A DNA stretch of 64,000 bases from Achatina immaculata. Its lineage: Eukaryota > Mollusca > Gastropoda > Stylommatophora > Achatinidae. Below, piece after piece: positions 22,691-33,462 of the stretch (its first letter is position 1; each line of letters starts with the position of its first letter). The notes beneath the pieces are model-generated. The model did no database searches, was not told where the DNA came from, and saw only the letters and a program-made list of their open reading frames with translations. Both the position numbers and the translations under genes were made by a program. The stretch covers positions 11,610,459 through 11,674,458 of the forward strand of contig CM019703.1 of assembly GCA_009760885.1 (NCBI GenBank), in the 5' to 3' direction.

Positions 22691-24019
22691 GTGTCTGTCT
22701 TTCTTTCTGTCTCTGTCTGTCTTTCTTTCTGTCTCTGTCTGTCATTCACATACATACACACACACACACACACATGCCGTTCTTGTCAACAACTGTCAAG
22801 AACGGAAGGACCACGCCCAGCCCAAAGCTCATTTGATGTCACGGTTCTAGTTGCATGTAGGTTAAGAAAGGCAAAGAAAGGATGGTTATATATTGCTGTA
22901 TGGTTTTCTTGTTTGTTTGTTTTTTGTTAATAAAGTGTTTTGTAGCCCTGATCTCTGTCTCTTCCCCCCTCCCCCTTTCACATCCAGTGATTCATTTTAC
23001 GCATACATGGTTAAATAACATTTACTGGGCAGCGTATATATGTGTGTGGCGTTTTTTCTGAGTTGAAAAAAATGAGAGAAAAACTGAAGGTGTGTGGGTG
23101 TGTTTTGCGGAAAAAGAACGGAGGAGGATAGAAAGAAATAAAGCCGGCAAAATTGACAGCCCTGCTCGCGATAATCGAATCGTCTGGACTCTTGTATTTC
23201 TCGTAGCCGTAAGCGAGAGCTAAGGATCTTCAAGAGAAGGTATTACCAGCGGTAAGACTGCCTTTTTTTTTTTTTTTAAATTCATGTAACAGGAGTTATT
23301 CTAATGTAGAGAGCTCTCTCGACCTCACCCTCGTCTTATTATTCGTCAGGCTAGCCACCCATTCTCTGGCAAACTCCGGCCTGGCAAATACGGGACGCAA
23401 CAAGCAAAATGATGGCTCAGCCCTCGAAGCTCGCCCACACAGAACACGGGGATGACGGCGAAGAAAAGAAAAAAAAAAGTTGAATTGGCACAATTAATAC
23501 CGCATTGCGCGCTCTTATGTCATGTGGTTGGGCTCAGTTAAGTGGGTTTGTTGAAATTTTTAATAAATAAAACCCAGGCCGTTTTTCCCTCAGTAAATGG
23601 CCGGTTTTCTGTTGTTCAATCAGTTTCTCAGAATGAAAAGAAAGAAAACGATTGGAGTAGTCTCGGCAGACGATTGAAAAACTAGGTTTGAACTGTAGGT
23701 TATGGTTATAATCAATTGGAACGGAAGCAGAGGAAGACAGGAAGAGAAGATGCGAGCAGTCTGGCACGGTGGTATGATAGAAAAGGATTGAGACTTGTTC
23801 TGACTCGTGCCATGTGGTTCCTGATGATGTAATAATGATGAAAGTGATTGAAAGTCCATTACCTATTTAGTTCATTAATGGTGTGTGCTGTCTTGGGCAT
23901 TAACATTTAAATCTTGTTCATGATCAGTGTTTTAGTCCCTCACAGCTACTAGCTTAAACCTATGACAAAATATTTTAATGGAACTCTCCCCCCCCCCTTT
24001 TTTTTGTGTTGAATTACAG
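22691..24019. other. immediate upstream region of the first recognised ATP8A exon
   Basis: CpG-rich relative to the rest of the window (by hand, 19 CpG in 23,161-23,460). It could hold the promoter or the first exon, but no start codon linked in the required phase to a donor site was found. The acceptor of the next exon (ttgaattacag) ends at 24,019. Confidence 0.35.
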
Positions 24020-24182
24020 ACTATCAACAGATCAACAACCAGAGTGATCCAGACCCAGACACTTCTCCACCGGCCCATGCCATCGGGTCCATGTCATCTA
24101 GTAGTGCCACCGGCGGGCATCATGCACGTTTAATTTTCATAAACTCCAGCCAGCACCAGAAATTCTGCTCAAACAAAATTAG
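24020..24182 (+). CDS. ATP8A: ATP8A-type P4-ATPase, exon a (N-terminal tail)
   Basis: This is the first recognised exon of a class-1 P4-ATPase, a flippase that moves phosphatidylserine (and probably phosphatidylethanolamine) from the outer to the cytosolic leaflet, usually with a CDC50 subunit, in plasma, Golgi or endosomal membranes. The acceptor is ttacag at 24,014-24,019 and the donor is gtaagt at 24,183. The exon ends in phase 2. It encodes a low-complexity Ser/Pro/His-rich tail followed by ARLIFINSSQHQKFCSNKI. The RLIFIN block is the conserved start of the ATP8A N-terminus before STAKYN. The frame is open to the acceptor, so either an upstream coding exon exists or translation starts at the in-frame ATG at 24,091. 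The tail up to RLIFIN is not conserved with the vertebrate proteins I know. Confidence 0.88.
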
Positions 24183-24225
24183 GTAAGTGGTGGGTCATAC
24201 TTCGTTACAGTCATATGATGCCAGA

Positions 24226-24425
24226 GCAGCTGAGTAGCGAAGTAGGTAGAACATTTGTCTCTCGTGGCGAAGGTAGGTTGTTTGATTCTGGGCATTCAGC
24301 CAGCTTCTGGAGCTGGGAAAGGAAAGGCAGCCAGGTCTGATGGTGACCACCTCGCCCTCTTATGCAGACAGATCAGGAAAAAAGTTAGGCACTGACATCA
24401 TATCCGCTTGTATGACTGGCTAATC
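24226..24425 (+). repeat. SINE-B copy, 5' head present
   Basis: tRNA-like head (gctgagtagcgaagta and a degraded B box near tttgattctg), the core ctggagctgggaaaggaaag and the tail block ccatatc-like. It lies in intron 1. Confidence 0.75.
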
Positions 24426-24439
24426 CAGAAACACTGGGT

Positions 24440-25130
24440 CTTCAGATGTGATTTTATACACAGATGGCCCAGCAAGTAAAGGAAGCAAAAGTGGATGGGG
24501 CTTTGTAGTCTTCTGCAGTGAAAGAACTGTGTCAAAGAGATGGGTGCCCTTGCATCACGACATCCAGCGTGCACATGGAGATTGAAGTGGTATCGGCGAC
24601 AATCGGATGGTTGGTAGATCAGGAAGTGTCTCATGGTGTTGTCGTGGCGGACTCGCTGAGCTTGTTAAGGAAGACTGAAGAATTATCTTCGGAGAGAATG
24701 GGTAAACTTGTTGGGACACTCACATTTGAAAGGATTAACGTAGACCTTCTTTCCAGGGCATGCGCGTGTGCATGGAAATGAGTTGGTTGATAGACTGGCT
24801 GGACAAGCTGAAATACAAGGCAGGCTGAGAATGCTAAAGTAGATAGTCGTGAAGGCCGTATTAGACAGACTGCGAGTGGGTGAAAAGAGGGAGTGAATGG
24901 ACAGTGTAGTTATACAGAAATTAAGTTTGGACAGAGTAAGGGTACTGGAAGAACATCTGAACTAAGTGGGAGAAAACGTACAATAAGCAACCAACATTTG
25001 ACGGGAACCATTAGTAGACAGACTCTTCGGTGGATGTTGGAGTACGCGGCGGAGCATGTATGGGAGTGTCCAGAATGCGATGATGCCGGATTCTGAAATT
25101 CTGAAATAGCTGGCGTGAAGAGACCACCAT
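24440..25130 (+). pseudogene. LINE-F copy 1, RNase H domain fragment
   Basis: C-terminal part of a non-LTR retrotransposon carrying an RNase H domain. The first catalytic Asp block reads VILYTDGPASKGSKSGWGF. The Glu block is MEIEVVSATIGWL, after a frame change. The second Asp block is VVVADSLSLLRK. The end reads YAAEHVWECPEC. Frames change at least three times. RNase H is typical of the I/R1/LOA groups of LINEs. A related fragment lies at 62,640-63,065 on the minus strand. It is in intron 1 and unusually CpG-rich for the gene body, so the insertion may be comparatively recent. Confidence 0.8.
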
Positions 25131-25479
25131 CATATGATTAAACATTTTTTTTTTTAAAGGAGAAAGGTGTTGAAGTTAAGCGTAAATGAGCAGTTTTAGG
25201 TTGAAATGTATTAATAACAAATGTAGCAGGGCATCAGAAAGGCTGTGTAAAACAGCATGGATGAACTTTGAAGCTTGTATACAAAGCTGAAATGTCTCGC
25301 AGTATGCATGACTTAGACTGGACATGAGTGGTGATCTCATATCACCTATCACTTTTAATTTGTAGCCTTTCTGACAATTAGTCTTACATAACAGATTCAT
25401 TATTCCTCTTTTGAAATGTACGGTGGGTGAAGACAGTTGTAGAGCCATATTCAAACAATGCCAGACTGGTTCAAGTAAT

Positions 25480-25640
25480 GAAGGTAGATTGAGGTGTATG
25501 GTTCAGTTTTAAAAAAAATATAGAAAGAGTGAGGACAGTGGACAGAAACAAGAATAACAGAAAGTAAGATGAGCACATATAAATTAAGACCATATAACAG
25601 TCCAATATTTAGGCAAAACCCATTTTTTTGTTTTTAAAGG
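25480..25640 (+). repeat. dispersed repeat E, copy 1
   Basis: Similar to 51,140-51,305 (same orientation) and 45,478-45,690 (inverted). Shared blocks are ttgaggtgtatgg, gaacag-like, aagtaagatgagcaca and aggatcac/tac. The origin is unknown. Confidence 0.75.
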
Positions 25641-25916
25641 ATCACATACAGAAACAACACAGCAGTTAGAAACACGAAAAATAGATGAAAAATTAAACAC
25701 TTGGCTCTTTTTAGCCTCCTGCTTGTAAGAAAGACGGGCGCAGAATCTGGTTGTAGCCTGACATAACTAAGAACTAAGCACAAAAACCTCCAAAGAATGT
25801 CTGTGAGAGTTAGTGGCATTTTCACCTAAGGTCCAGATATCTTCATCATCTTCATCGTACAGGCATCCTTAGATTGTCCATGTCGCTGTGCAGCTTGGTC
25901 TGGATATTGGTAGTGG

Positions 25917-26232
25917 CTGTTTGTGCCTTCTTTGTTCCTTATCTTTTGTGCCTTCTTTGTTCCTTGTCTTTTGTGCCTTCTTTGTTCCTTGTTTTTTGTG
26001 CCTTCTTTGTTCCTTCTTTGGTCCTTATCTTTTGTGCCTTCCTTGTTCCTTGTCTTTTGTGCCTTCTTTGTTCCTTGTCTTTTGTGCCTTCTTTGTTCCT
26101 TGTCTTTTGTGCCTTCTTTATTCCTTGTCTTTTGTGCCATCTTTGTTCCTTGTCTTTTGTGCCATCTTTGTTCCTTGTCTTTTGTGCCATCTTTGTTCCT
26201 TGTCTTTTGTGTCTTCTTTGCTCCTTGTCTGC
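25917..26232. repeat. 25-bp minisatellite
   Basis: About 13 copies of ccttgtcttttgtgccttct plus ttgtt. A 25-bp unit without stops leaves all three plus frames and a minus frame open. These are not genes. Confidence 0.95.
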
Positions 26233-26594
26233 TGGGGGGGGGGAGCCCTTGTAGCAGACGCTTAGCTGTTATTTTTCCAGTGCCACATTCATCAGTTATG
26301 CCTGTCTTCTGATTGTTATGATATCTCAGTCTCTTGTGACCTGTGTGTGTAAGGTCTGAAGATCTTGAACTAGTCCTCTCTGCCATGTATATGTCTGGAT
26401 ATAATAGTGCAGTATTTGAGCTCAGGGGTAGAAAAGTGGATAAGTGAGTTGAATTCTTAAAGTGAAAATAACTGGTAGCTTCAAATGGTCCATTTAGCCC
26501 ATTCACAGATACGACACATTTGCATGGCGTATTGTTTCTGAAAATGGCATTTTATCTGTAATGTGGGGGGAGGGGGGTGAAGACGCCTAATAAG

Positions 26595-26895
26595 GTAATC
26601 AGCAACCTATAGCTGATATGCCAGCATCAGGATTAGTGACCCATAGCTGACCAAGACCCTGGTACCCCCAGCAATAGGCATAGCCTGGCTAACGGGGCAG
26701 AGATCACCATAGTCCCCATGGTGGTGGAGTCTGCTAAAGAAGCATTACACACCCCCTGCTTTTTAGCTATACTCTGGGGCTGAAAAAGTAGCCGCCATAA
26801 CCCGCTCCCACAGTGATACGATGCTGTACCTCAATACCTCTACAGCATCGGCTGCATAGAACAGCAGCACACAGTTACAGGTAATTCGTACAAGT
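26595..26895 (+). repeat. dispersed repeat D, copy 1
   Basis: Shares blocks with 39,580-40,095 and, inverted, with 54,825-54,975: gtgacccatag, gctgaccaagaccctg, gggg..aga and ggtggagtctgctaaa. No coding capacity was recognised. Confidence 0.75.
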
Positions 26896-27073
26896 ACAAG
26901 TACAATCTGTAATGTGAGGCACACTAGTGCCTGTTAGCAACAGTGTGTGCATGAAAAATTCAGTTTGAAACATATGGGACTACATATGAATTGAAGGTGG
27001 GTGAATGTGAAGAAAAGAAAAAAGTCTGAATGTGAATTTTCCACAGATCAGACATTTATAGCCATTACTAGAT

Positions 27074-27433
27074 CAGTGGTTTCCAAACATTTGGAGGCAG
27101 CCTTGTCTCTCAGGCCACATCCCTGTGTCTTTATTGTCCCATCTGTGCTCAAGACACACTGGGCTGCTGGTAGCAAGAGATTTCCACTTCAGTCAGTCCT
27201 TTGCTATCTTCTTGGTTGTCTCCCATGTCAATCCTTTGTTTATCAGCATTTTCTCAGCTGTATGTATCTCTGTGTCTGTTAAAGGGTGTCCCATACCAGG
27301 CCACATCCGTAGTGCCCACTAAAACTCATTCAGATAATTCTAATGTCCCATTCCACCTGCTTGTTCCTCACCAACAGCTTGAATCTTCCCATCACCACGA
27401 GGGGGATGGTGCTGCCTAGTTTGGGAACCACTG
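27074..27433. mobile_element. hAT-type MITE in intron 1
   Basis: 360 bp with ends cagtggtttccaaaca and, inverted, cagtggttcccaaact. The flanking octamers tactagat and ctttagat share the last five bases, consistent with an aged 8-bp duplication. Confidence 0.75.
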
Positions 27434-27538
27434 CTTTAGATTGAGATGATGAGCACTGTATAATATATCCTTGATTCCAATGGATTATTTGTTTCATGGA
27501 TGTTTCATTTTGTTGTTTTTTTTTCCCCCCTGCATCAG

Positions 27539-27638
27539 CACTGCTAAATACAACGTGATAACATTCTTGCCCAAGTTTCTGTTTGAACAGTTCAGAAAGT
27601 ATGCTAATATCTTCTTCCTCTTCATTGCTCTCATGCAG
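27539..27638 (+). CDS. ATP8A: ATP8A-type P4-ATPase, exon b (membrane segment 1)
   Basis: The acceptor tgcatcag ends at 27,538 and the donor is gtaggt at 27,639. One nucleotide completes the Ser of STAKYN, followed by 33 codons. They contain [20 protein letters not shown] and the hydrophobic [13 protein letters not shown] of membrane segment 1. The exon ends in phase 0. The STAKYN block and the Q at the end of M1, followed by IP in the next exon, are family hallmarks. Confidence 0.95.
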
Positions 27639-27735
27639 GTAGGTACACAATTTAGTGTTTTAAGATTCAGTTTGTGGTAAAAAAAAAAATGACTGTAGTC
27701 TTATGTAATATGCATTTAAAAAAGAATTCAAAATG

Positions 27736-27900
27736 TAAACATGGTTGGGCCCTGGGGTCCACCCAGCCTCAGAAAAAGTAAACATGGTTGGACCCTGGGG
27801 TCCACCCAGCTTCAGAAAATGTAAACATGTTTGGGCCCTGGGGTCCACCCAGCCTCAGAAAATGGGTACTAGAGAAATCTGGAAGTTAAATATGGCCAGG
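27736..27900 (+). repeat. SINE-C fragment with three 43-bp tandem copies
   Basis: A unit around ccctggggtccacccagcct is repeated three times, then the SINE core aaaatgggtactagagaaat. The tandem copies start at 27,736, 27,779 and 27,822. Confidence 0.75.
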
Positions 27901-28260
27901 CACAATAGTGGGCACATCAACCTCTCATGTGTCGAAGATGTTGGAAATACAAGCCCAACACGACATCCGCAGTATGCTTTCATGGCATGGAAATGGGCAT
28001 CTTGCCTCAACATTTTTACCTTAAAACGTGGTTTGTATTGCGTGATATGTTCTTCTTCTTTATTCTGTGTTCTTCATTCCTTGTTTCAAGCATGTTTGCT
28101 CAAGGTGGGTGCTAGGCTCACCAGTGGGTGCAGGTTTGACCGTCTTCATAAAATGAAATACAAACACATTGATAAAGATAATTTTGTACAAGAGCAGCAA
28201 GGCAACAGGGGAGAGATATGTATATGAAGATGATGGAATAGGCCACTGGGAGGACTGCTT

Positions 28261-28290
28261 ACTCTCTCTCTCTCTCTCTCTCTCTCTCAA
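28261..28290. repeat. (CT)n microsatellite
   Basis: Pure CT run inside intron 2. Confidence 0.9.
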
Positions 28291-28794
28291 GGTCCCTGCT
28301 AACAGGCGTTGGATATCATGTCCTTCCATAATCCATAACCCATTGTGCATCTCAACAGCCTTGTCACCGAGCATTTCCATGCCAGGATGCCAAACCATCA
28401 AATCTCTTTTTTTTCCTCTCTGTCTACTTTAGTCTCTTCTGCCTTTGATCTTCCCTTTTGCCATTAGGTGTTCCAATCCGCCTATCATTTAATGTTGAAC
28501 AGCAAATGATGAGGCTGACAAGAGCATTGATTGATTGTAGGTTTTCTCGTGCTAACTGCAAGCACTCTAGCAGTTGCCAGTTTCAGTGTGTTCACAACAC
28601 TGCTGTTGGGACTTTTATTTATTAATCACTAAACTCTTTTTTTCCTGTAGATGTAATTAGACCAGAGGACATGTGGCAAAATTCAGTTCTCTGGCTTAAA
28701 AATGTTTGTGCTGATGATAATTTTTAGTTCTCGGTGGGGAAAAAAAAATGTCATGATTTATAAAGAATAGCGGAAATGTGGTGATCCAGAAGCC

Positions 28795-28955
28795 AAGGCC
28801 CAGAGGATGATGTGATATAAATGGGTAGATGATATCAAAAGATGGACTGGATCCAGCTTGGCCTGGCATACACAGCAAGTTGAAGGGCCCTTGCAGTCAA
28901 TTTTCTGAGGGGAGACACACTGCATGGTGACATTGATGATGATGATGATGAGGAT
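28795..28955 (+). pseudogene. LINE C-terminal fragment with (GAT)n tail
   Basis: Degenerate translation includes KWVDDIKRWTGS-like sequence, the C-terminal RWxDDI block of many LINE polyproteins, and runs into a (GAT)n tail at about 28,933-28,952. Confidence 0.6.
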
Positions 28956-29116
28956 ATGCTGAAAAGATTTTAATGTTTTGCTGATTATGAAATTGAATGA
29001 AATGACCGATACATCTAAATATGTACTATCTTTATTTATTTTAGTATTTTAGCACCTCCTGATCCACTGTTACATTTGCTGTGTCCCATATAATTCCATA
29101 TTTGTGATTTTATAGC

Positions 29117-29272
29117 TCTTTCTTTCTCTGAACCACAAGTGCCCAGGGCACATGGGGCTTTTGCAAGGGTTTGCCACAAATGCCTGTCCTTTGCCTTCTT
29201 TTTTCGCTCTTGCCCATGTGAGCCCTCTAGTGCTCAGTATCCTCTCTGTTCTTCTCCATGTCTCTTTTGGAT
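29117..29272 (-). pseudogene. LINE-A copy 2, extreme 3' end
   Basis: About 155 bp matching the C-terminal codons and 3' UTR of LINE-A (plus-strand block aagtgcccagggcacatggg). It is severely 5'-truncated. Confidence 0.85.
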
Positions 29273-29408
29273 TTTATAACAAAGCTGTTTAATTTTTAAG
29301 TAGACAGACCATGGTTAAAAGTACAGATTGTTTAATTTTTAAGTAACCAAAGCATGGTTAAAGTTCAAACTCCGTACCTTAACTGTTTTTTTTTTGGGGG
29401 GGGGGGTA

Positions 29409-29690
29409 TTCTAGTTGGGGACAGGCTAGTGTAGTGGTTAGAGCACTCGTCTAGCAACTGAATGGTCAAGGGGTTGAATCCCCAACTGAGTGGGATTTTT
29501 TTTTTGGACCAATACGGCCCTGAGGTCGACCCAACCTCATAAAATGGGTACCAGAGAAAATCTGGGAAGGAAAGGCAGCGAGAAAAGTAACTGGCCACCC
29601 TACCTCATATGCTGATGGCCCAGCATAATGAGGTCTCTAACACTTTATCCCCTACGGCATATGCTATGGGACTATCTATCTTTGTTCTAG
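29409..29690 (+). repeat. SINE-A copy 3, complete, CpG-decayed
   Basis: Complete SINE-A with head acaggctagtgtagtggtta where the upstream copies read ccggctagcgtagtggtta, so CpGs are replaced by TpG or CpA. A short target duplication, ttctag, is at 29,409-29,414 and 29,685-29,690. Confidence 0.85.
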
Positions 29691-30132
29691 GAAGCATGTT
29701 AGAGGAGATTGCATATTTAAAAAAAATCTTTTATGAATGAAACTATGTATGCATTGTTTACATACAAACACACCCCCCCCCCAAAAAAAAAAAGCTTTCT
29801 TGCTTGTGTCACAGTTGTGTGTTTTTTTGGCTTAACTTTGACATCCTATATTTTTAGGGGGGGCTGGGTTTGCCTTCCCCTTTTGATCCCTTTTCACTTG
29901 GCCAACTAATGTCTGTTTGCAGGAGCACCTCCAGGAAGTAGAATACAGTCTGGGCCAGCTGTTGTTTGCCAGTTCTGACGCAAAGAATCACTCATGGCTT
30001 GCTGGCCGCTGTCTGGTTCAGCTTGAGCATTGTGTTGTCACCCTCAAGCTTGTATGTTTAAATGTTATTGCAGACGTTTAGGCCCTTTTTGTTTAGAAAT
30101 CAGAACTTATTTTGTTTTGTGTTATGTTTCAG

Positions 30133-30231
30133 CAAATCCCTAATGTTTCCCCTACTGGGAGATACACCACAGCAGTTCCCTTGATGCTCATTCTGACTGT
30201 ATCAGCCATCAAAGAGATCATTGAGGATATA
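30133..30231 (+). CDS. ATP8A: ATP8A-type P4-ATPase, exon c (membrane segment 2)
   Basis: The acceptor tatgtttcag ends at 30,132 and the donor is gtgagt at 30,232. Thirty-three codons in phase 0 begin [17 protein letters not shown] and end [10 protein letters not shown]. They hold the conserved M1-M2 loop ([13 protein letters not shown]) and membrane segment 2. Confidence 0.96.
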
Positions 30232-30429
30232 GTGAGTGACTTTGATCTTTATTGTTTGTTTGTGCATTACTTTTTTTGTTTGGGTTCAGTCTGTTTTTGT
30301 TTGAGTTTTCTGTTGTGTGTTTTGTTAGTCTGGTAGATGATTCATTTTGTGGTTCCATTTTTGGGGTATTGTTATGTTTATCTGATGACAGACAGGAAAT
30401 GTGTAACAAAGAGGGAATTTAAAATGAAA

Positions 30430-30690
30430 CACAAATAGTCTAAAATAAAATGACAGCCATTCATTAGACATATAATGAGAAGGGGAGGGTTTGAAAACAT
30501 CTTAAGAACAGGGGAGATAAATGGGAAGAGAGACTATTGAAGATAAAAGAGGAAAAAAAAAATCATGGACATTCTGACATGATGACACAATAAAAAGCCA
30601 ACTGAGCTGATGGAAAATATCGAGGACTGAGATCTGTGGTGAAACATGGCCACCAATGCCTATCAGCACAGCACGTAATAATAATAATAA
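30430..30690 (+). pseudogene. LINE-C fragment, highly degenerate
   Basis: Plus-strand blocks equal to LINE-C 3' sequence: tcattagacatataatgaga, ggagataaatgggaagagag-like, then tcagcacagcac and a (TAA)n tail at about 30,679-30,692. Confidence 0.65.
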
Positions 30691-30704
30691 TGATAAATGA
30701 TTAC

Positions 30705-31335
30705 TGTCTGGTATATGATTCACCTTTCGGTTCAGTTTTATGTTTTGTTAGTCTGGTATATGGTTCATCAATCAGTTCAGTTTTCTCTGTATTTTGTTAG
30801 TCTGATATTTGGTTCTGGTTCATCATTCTGTTCAGTTTTCTTTGTGCTTTGTTAGTCTGGTATATAGTTCATCATTCTGTTGAGTTTTCTTTGTGTTTTG
30901 TTAGCCTGGTATATAGTTCATCATTCTGTTCAGTTTTCTTCGTGTTTTGTTAGTCTGGTATATAGTTCATCATTCTGTTCAGTTTTCTTTGTGTTTTGTT
31001 AGTCTGGTATATAAGTTCATCATTCTGTTCAGTTTTCTTTGTGTTTTGTTAATCTGGTATATAGTTCATCATTCTGTTGAATTTTCTTTGTGTTTTGTTA
31101 GTCTGGTATATAGTTCGTCATTCTGTTTAGTTTTCTTTGTGTTTTGTTGGTCTGGTATATAAGTTCATCATTCTGTTCAGTTTTCTTTGTGTTTTGTTAG
31201 TCTGGTATATAAGTTCATCATTCTGTTCAGTTTTCTTTGTGTTTTGTTAGTCTGGTATATAAGTTCATCATTCTGTTCAGTTTTCTTTGTGTTTTGTTAG
31301 TCTGGTATATTGTTCTGGTTCATCATTCTGTTCAG
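30705..31335. repeat. 49-50 bp minisatellite
   Basis: About 12 copies of a unit starting gttagtctggtatatagttc and ending ttctttgtgtttt. The last three copies carry a one-base expansion (tataag) and are almost identical, suggesting recent local duplication. Confidence 0.92.
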
Positions 31336-31454
31336 TTTCCTATGGTCAGTCAGCATGTTAAAATTTCTCTTGTGAGCTAGTTTATTTTATGTATTCTTTT
31401 GTTATGTTTCTTCTACATTGTTTATGTTTAATGTAACTGAATATTTATTAGGTA

Positions 31455-31720
31455 AGGTAAAACTTTCCATTTTCATTTCCATGCCATTAAGGCACACTGG
31501 GGATACGGTTGTTAGGCCTGTATTTTTCATGACCTTTGACACATGAAAGTGTGATGTGGTCATTATCATGCCTGGCCACTTTAGCTTCCTAGATTTCTCA
31601 GGTGCCTATTTTATAGGCTGGGTGGACCCCTGGGGTTTTTGGTGTGTACCAGAAAAAAAAAAGTCCCACTGCTGAGACTTAAATGGATACCAGCAGATTA
31701 GTAAACTGAGCATGAATATT
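31455..31720 (-). repeat. SINE-C copy 1
   Basis: Minus-strand SINE with a 3' end block (ttccatgccattaaggcaca on plus), the core, and a tRNA-like region near tgctgagacttaaatgg. It is the same family as 32,665-32,925. Confidence 0.75.
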
Positions 31721-32099
31721 AATTAGACATCTTTTTTTTTTTTTTTCAGTATTTTGTGTTTGTGATGTGTCAGTCCTTGTATCTCTTCCTGGACTGTTTA
31801 GTGAAGTGTTTTCAAGTGCACATGACTTCAGTGTACTGTCTGTCTTCATATGCAAGTGGTTGAATACAGTTGTTGGGTTGCCATTTTAAACTTACTTATG
31901 CCAGTTGTGTATATAATTACCCAGAACTGAACTGTTGTTGGAGACTTGTGCATGAGTGAAGTGTATAAGAGCTGGGATATGAAGGCCAGGTTGTCATACA
32001 GACATATATGTCCAACTGTGTGTCCTTTAAAAATAAGTAATGTTTGTTTTGTTACATTATTGTGTCATCTGTATTGTGTATAGATGGTGGCACCACAAA

Positions 32100-32655
32100 G
32101 GAAGTTAGAATTGCAAAAGCAGCATTGGCTTTCAAGAATCTTGAGAACATATAGCATTCAAAAGTTATAAGCATAAAAGCCAAGTTAAGATTATTCAATT
32201 CAAATGTAATATCCACCCTCATTTATGCATATGAAAGCTGGAAAACAACTAAAGAAATAGATGAGAAAATTGAAAACAAATGCCTAAGGAAAATATTCAG
32301 TATAAAGTAGAATGAATTCAAAAACAACACAGAGATAAGGCAGATGAGCAACAACAACATGTCTCATGGGTGATCAGAAAAAGGAAATGGACATGTGTTG
32401 GTCACGTGATGAGAAGAAACAGTCAAAGAATCCCAAAACAAGCTATCAAGTGAAACACACCAGGCCGAAAAAAAGGTGTCGACTGCATGAAACTCTGAGG
32501 ACATTGTTAAAAGAGGCCAGTTTAGTGGCCATAAAATCTCTTGATGAGGTTGAAAAGCTCGCAGAAAACAGGAAAACTTGGTGAACTACCATGCAACCCA
32601 TTTGTGATGTTTAATGGCACTGGAAGGATGTAAGATGTAAGATTGTGTATAACCA
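32100..32655 (+). pseudogene. LINE-E copy 1, 5'-truncated
   Basis: Degenerate C-terminal LINE polyprotein region: KAALAFKNLEN-like sequence, SNVISTLIYAYESWKTTKEI, GHVM-RRN and a frame ending in FNGTGRM. The 3' tail contains ggatgtaagatgtaag repeats. Related fragments are at 41,330 and 46,320. Confidence 0.75.
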
Positions 32656-32664
32656 TTATATAAA

Positions 32665-32925
32665 AAGGTTAAATTCCTGTTTCCATGCCATTAAGGCATA
32701 TTGGGGAACACGGTATTAAGCCTGTATTTTCCGTGACCTTCGGCACATGAAAGTGTGATGTGGTTAGTATCACGCCTGGCCACTTTACCTGCCCAGATTT
32801 CTCCGGTAACCATTTTTAGAGGCTGGGTAAACCCCTGGGCCTTTTTGGTGTGTACCAGAAAAAACTCCCACTGCTGGGACTGAATCTGGTACCACTGGAT
32901 TAGTAAACCGAGTGATAACCCATGA
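32665..32925 (-). repeat. SINE-C copy 2
   Basis: Similar to 31,455-31,720 over its full length, including the tail block tgccattaaggcata and the head end near ggactgaatctggtaccact. Confidence 0.75.
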
Positions 32926-33065
32926 TATATAGATTTTTATTATGCCTTGTGACATGTAGAATTGTGCTCTGTGCAATCTGTGATGTAGATTTTTACTGTG
33001 TGCAGTTTGTTGAGTTACTATGTGCAGTTTGATGATGCACAGGATTTTTATTGTGTACAGTTTAG

Positions 33066-33340
33066 TGGGTGCCTGAGTGGCGAAGTGGTTAGTGCATTGG
33101 TCTCTCATGGCGAAGGTCGGGGGGTTCGAATCTGGCCAGAGGCATCCCAGCCACCCAGCTGTAGAAATGGGTACCTGACTTCTTCTGGAGTTGGGGAAGG
33201 AAAGGCGGCCAGGCGTGATACTGACCACATCATTCTCTAGTGTGCTGACAGGTCAAGGAAAATGTGGACACTTAACACCATATCCCCCTATGTGCCTCTA
33301 AGGCATGGCAGGATTACTTTTTCCTTTACCTTACAGTTTA
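33066..33340 (+). repeat. SINE-B, complete tRNA-headed copy
   Basis: Head with A box tggcgaagtggttagtgca and B box ggttcgaatct. The core has gaaatgggtacctgacttct and a ggaaggaaaggcggcc block, and the tail is tgcctctaaggcatggcagg. This is the best SINE-B reference copy in the window. Confidence 0.85.
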
Positions 33341-33462
33341 GTGGCATGTGGAATGTATTGTGTATGGTCTTCTTTTGTTACCAGTAATCACCAGTTTTGA
33401 ACAATATCTAATTTACTGTATTATTGCTACCAGCTTAATTTTTTATAAAACAAATATTACAG

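Noticed and set aside
23180..23252. Candidate first exon ending at ccagcg with donor gtaaga
   Set aside because: No ATG in the frame that would leave the single base required by the 24,020 exon. A stop lies in that frame upstream.
25826..26506. Overlapping open frames in several frames around the 25-bp repeat
   Set aside because: All frames are open because the unit has no stop codons and its period is not a multiple of three. Low-complexity artefact.
33066..33135. Possible tRNA gene (A and B boxes)
   Set aside because: Head of SINE-B; same reasoning.
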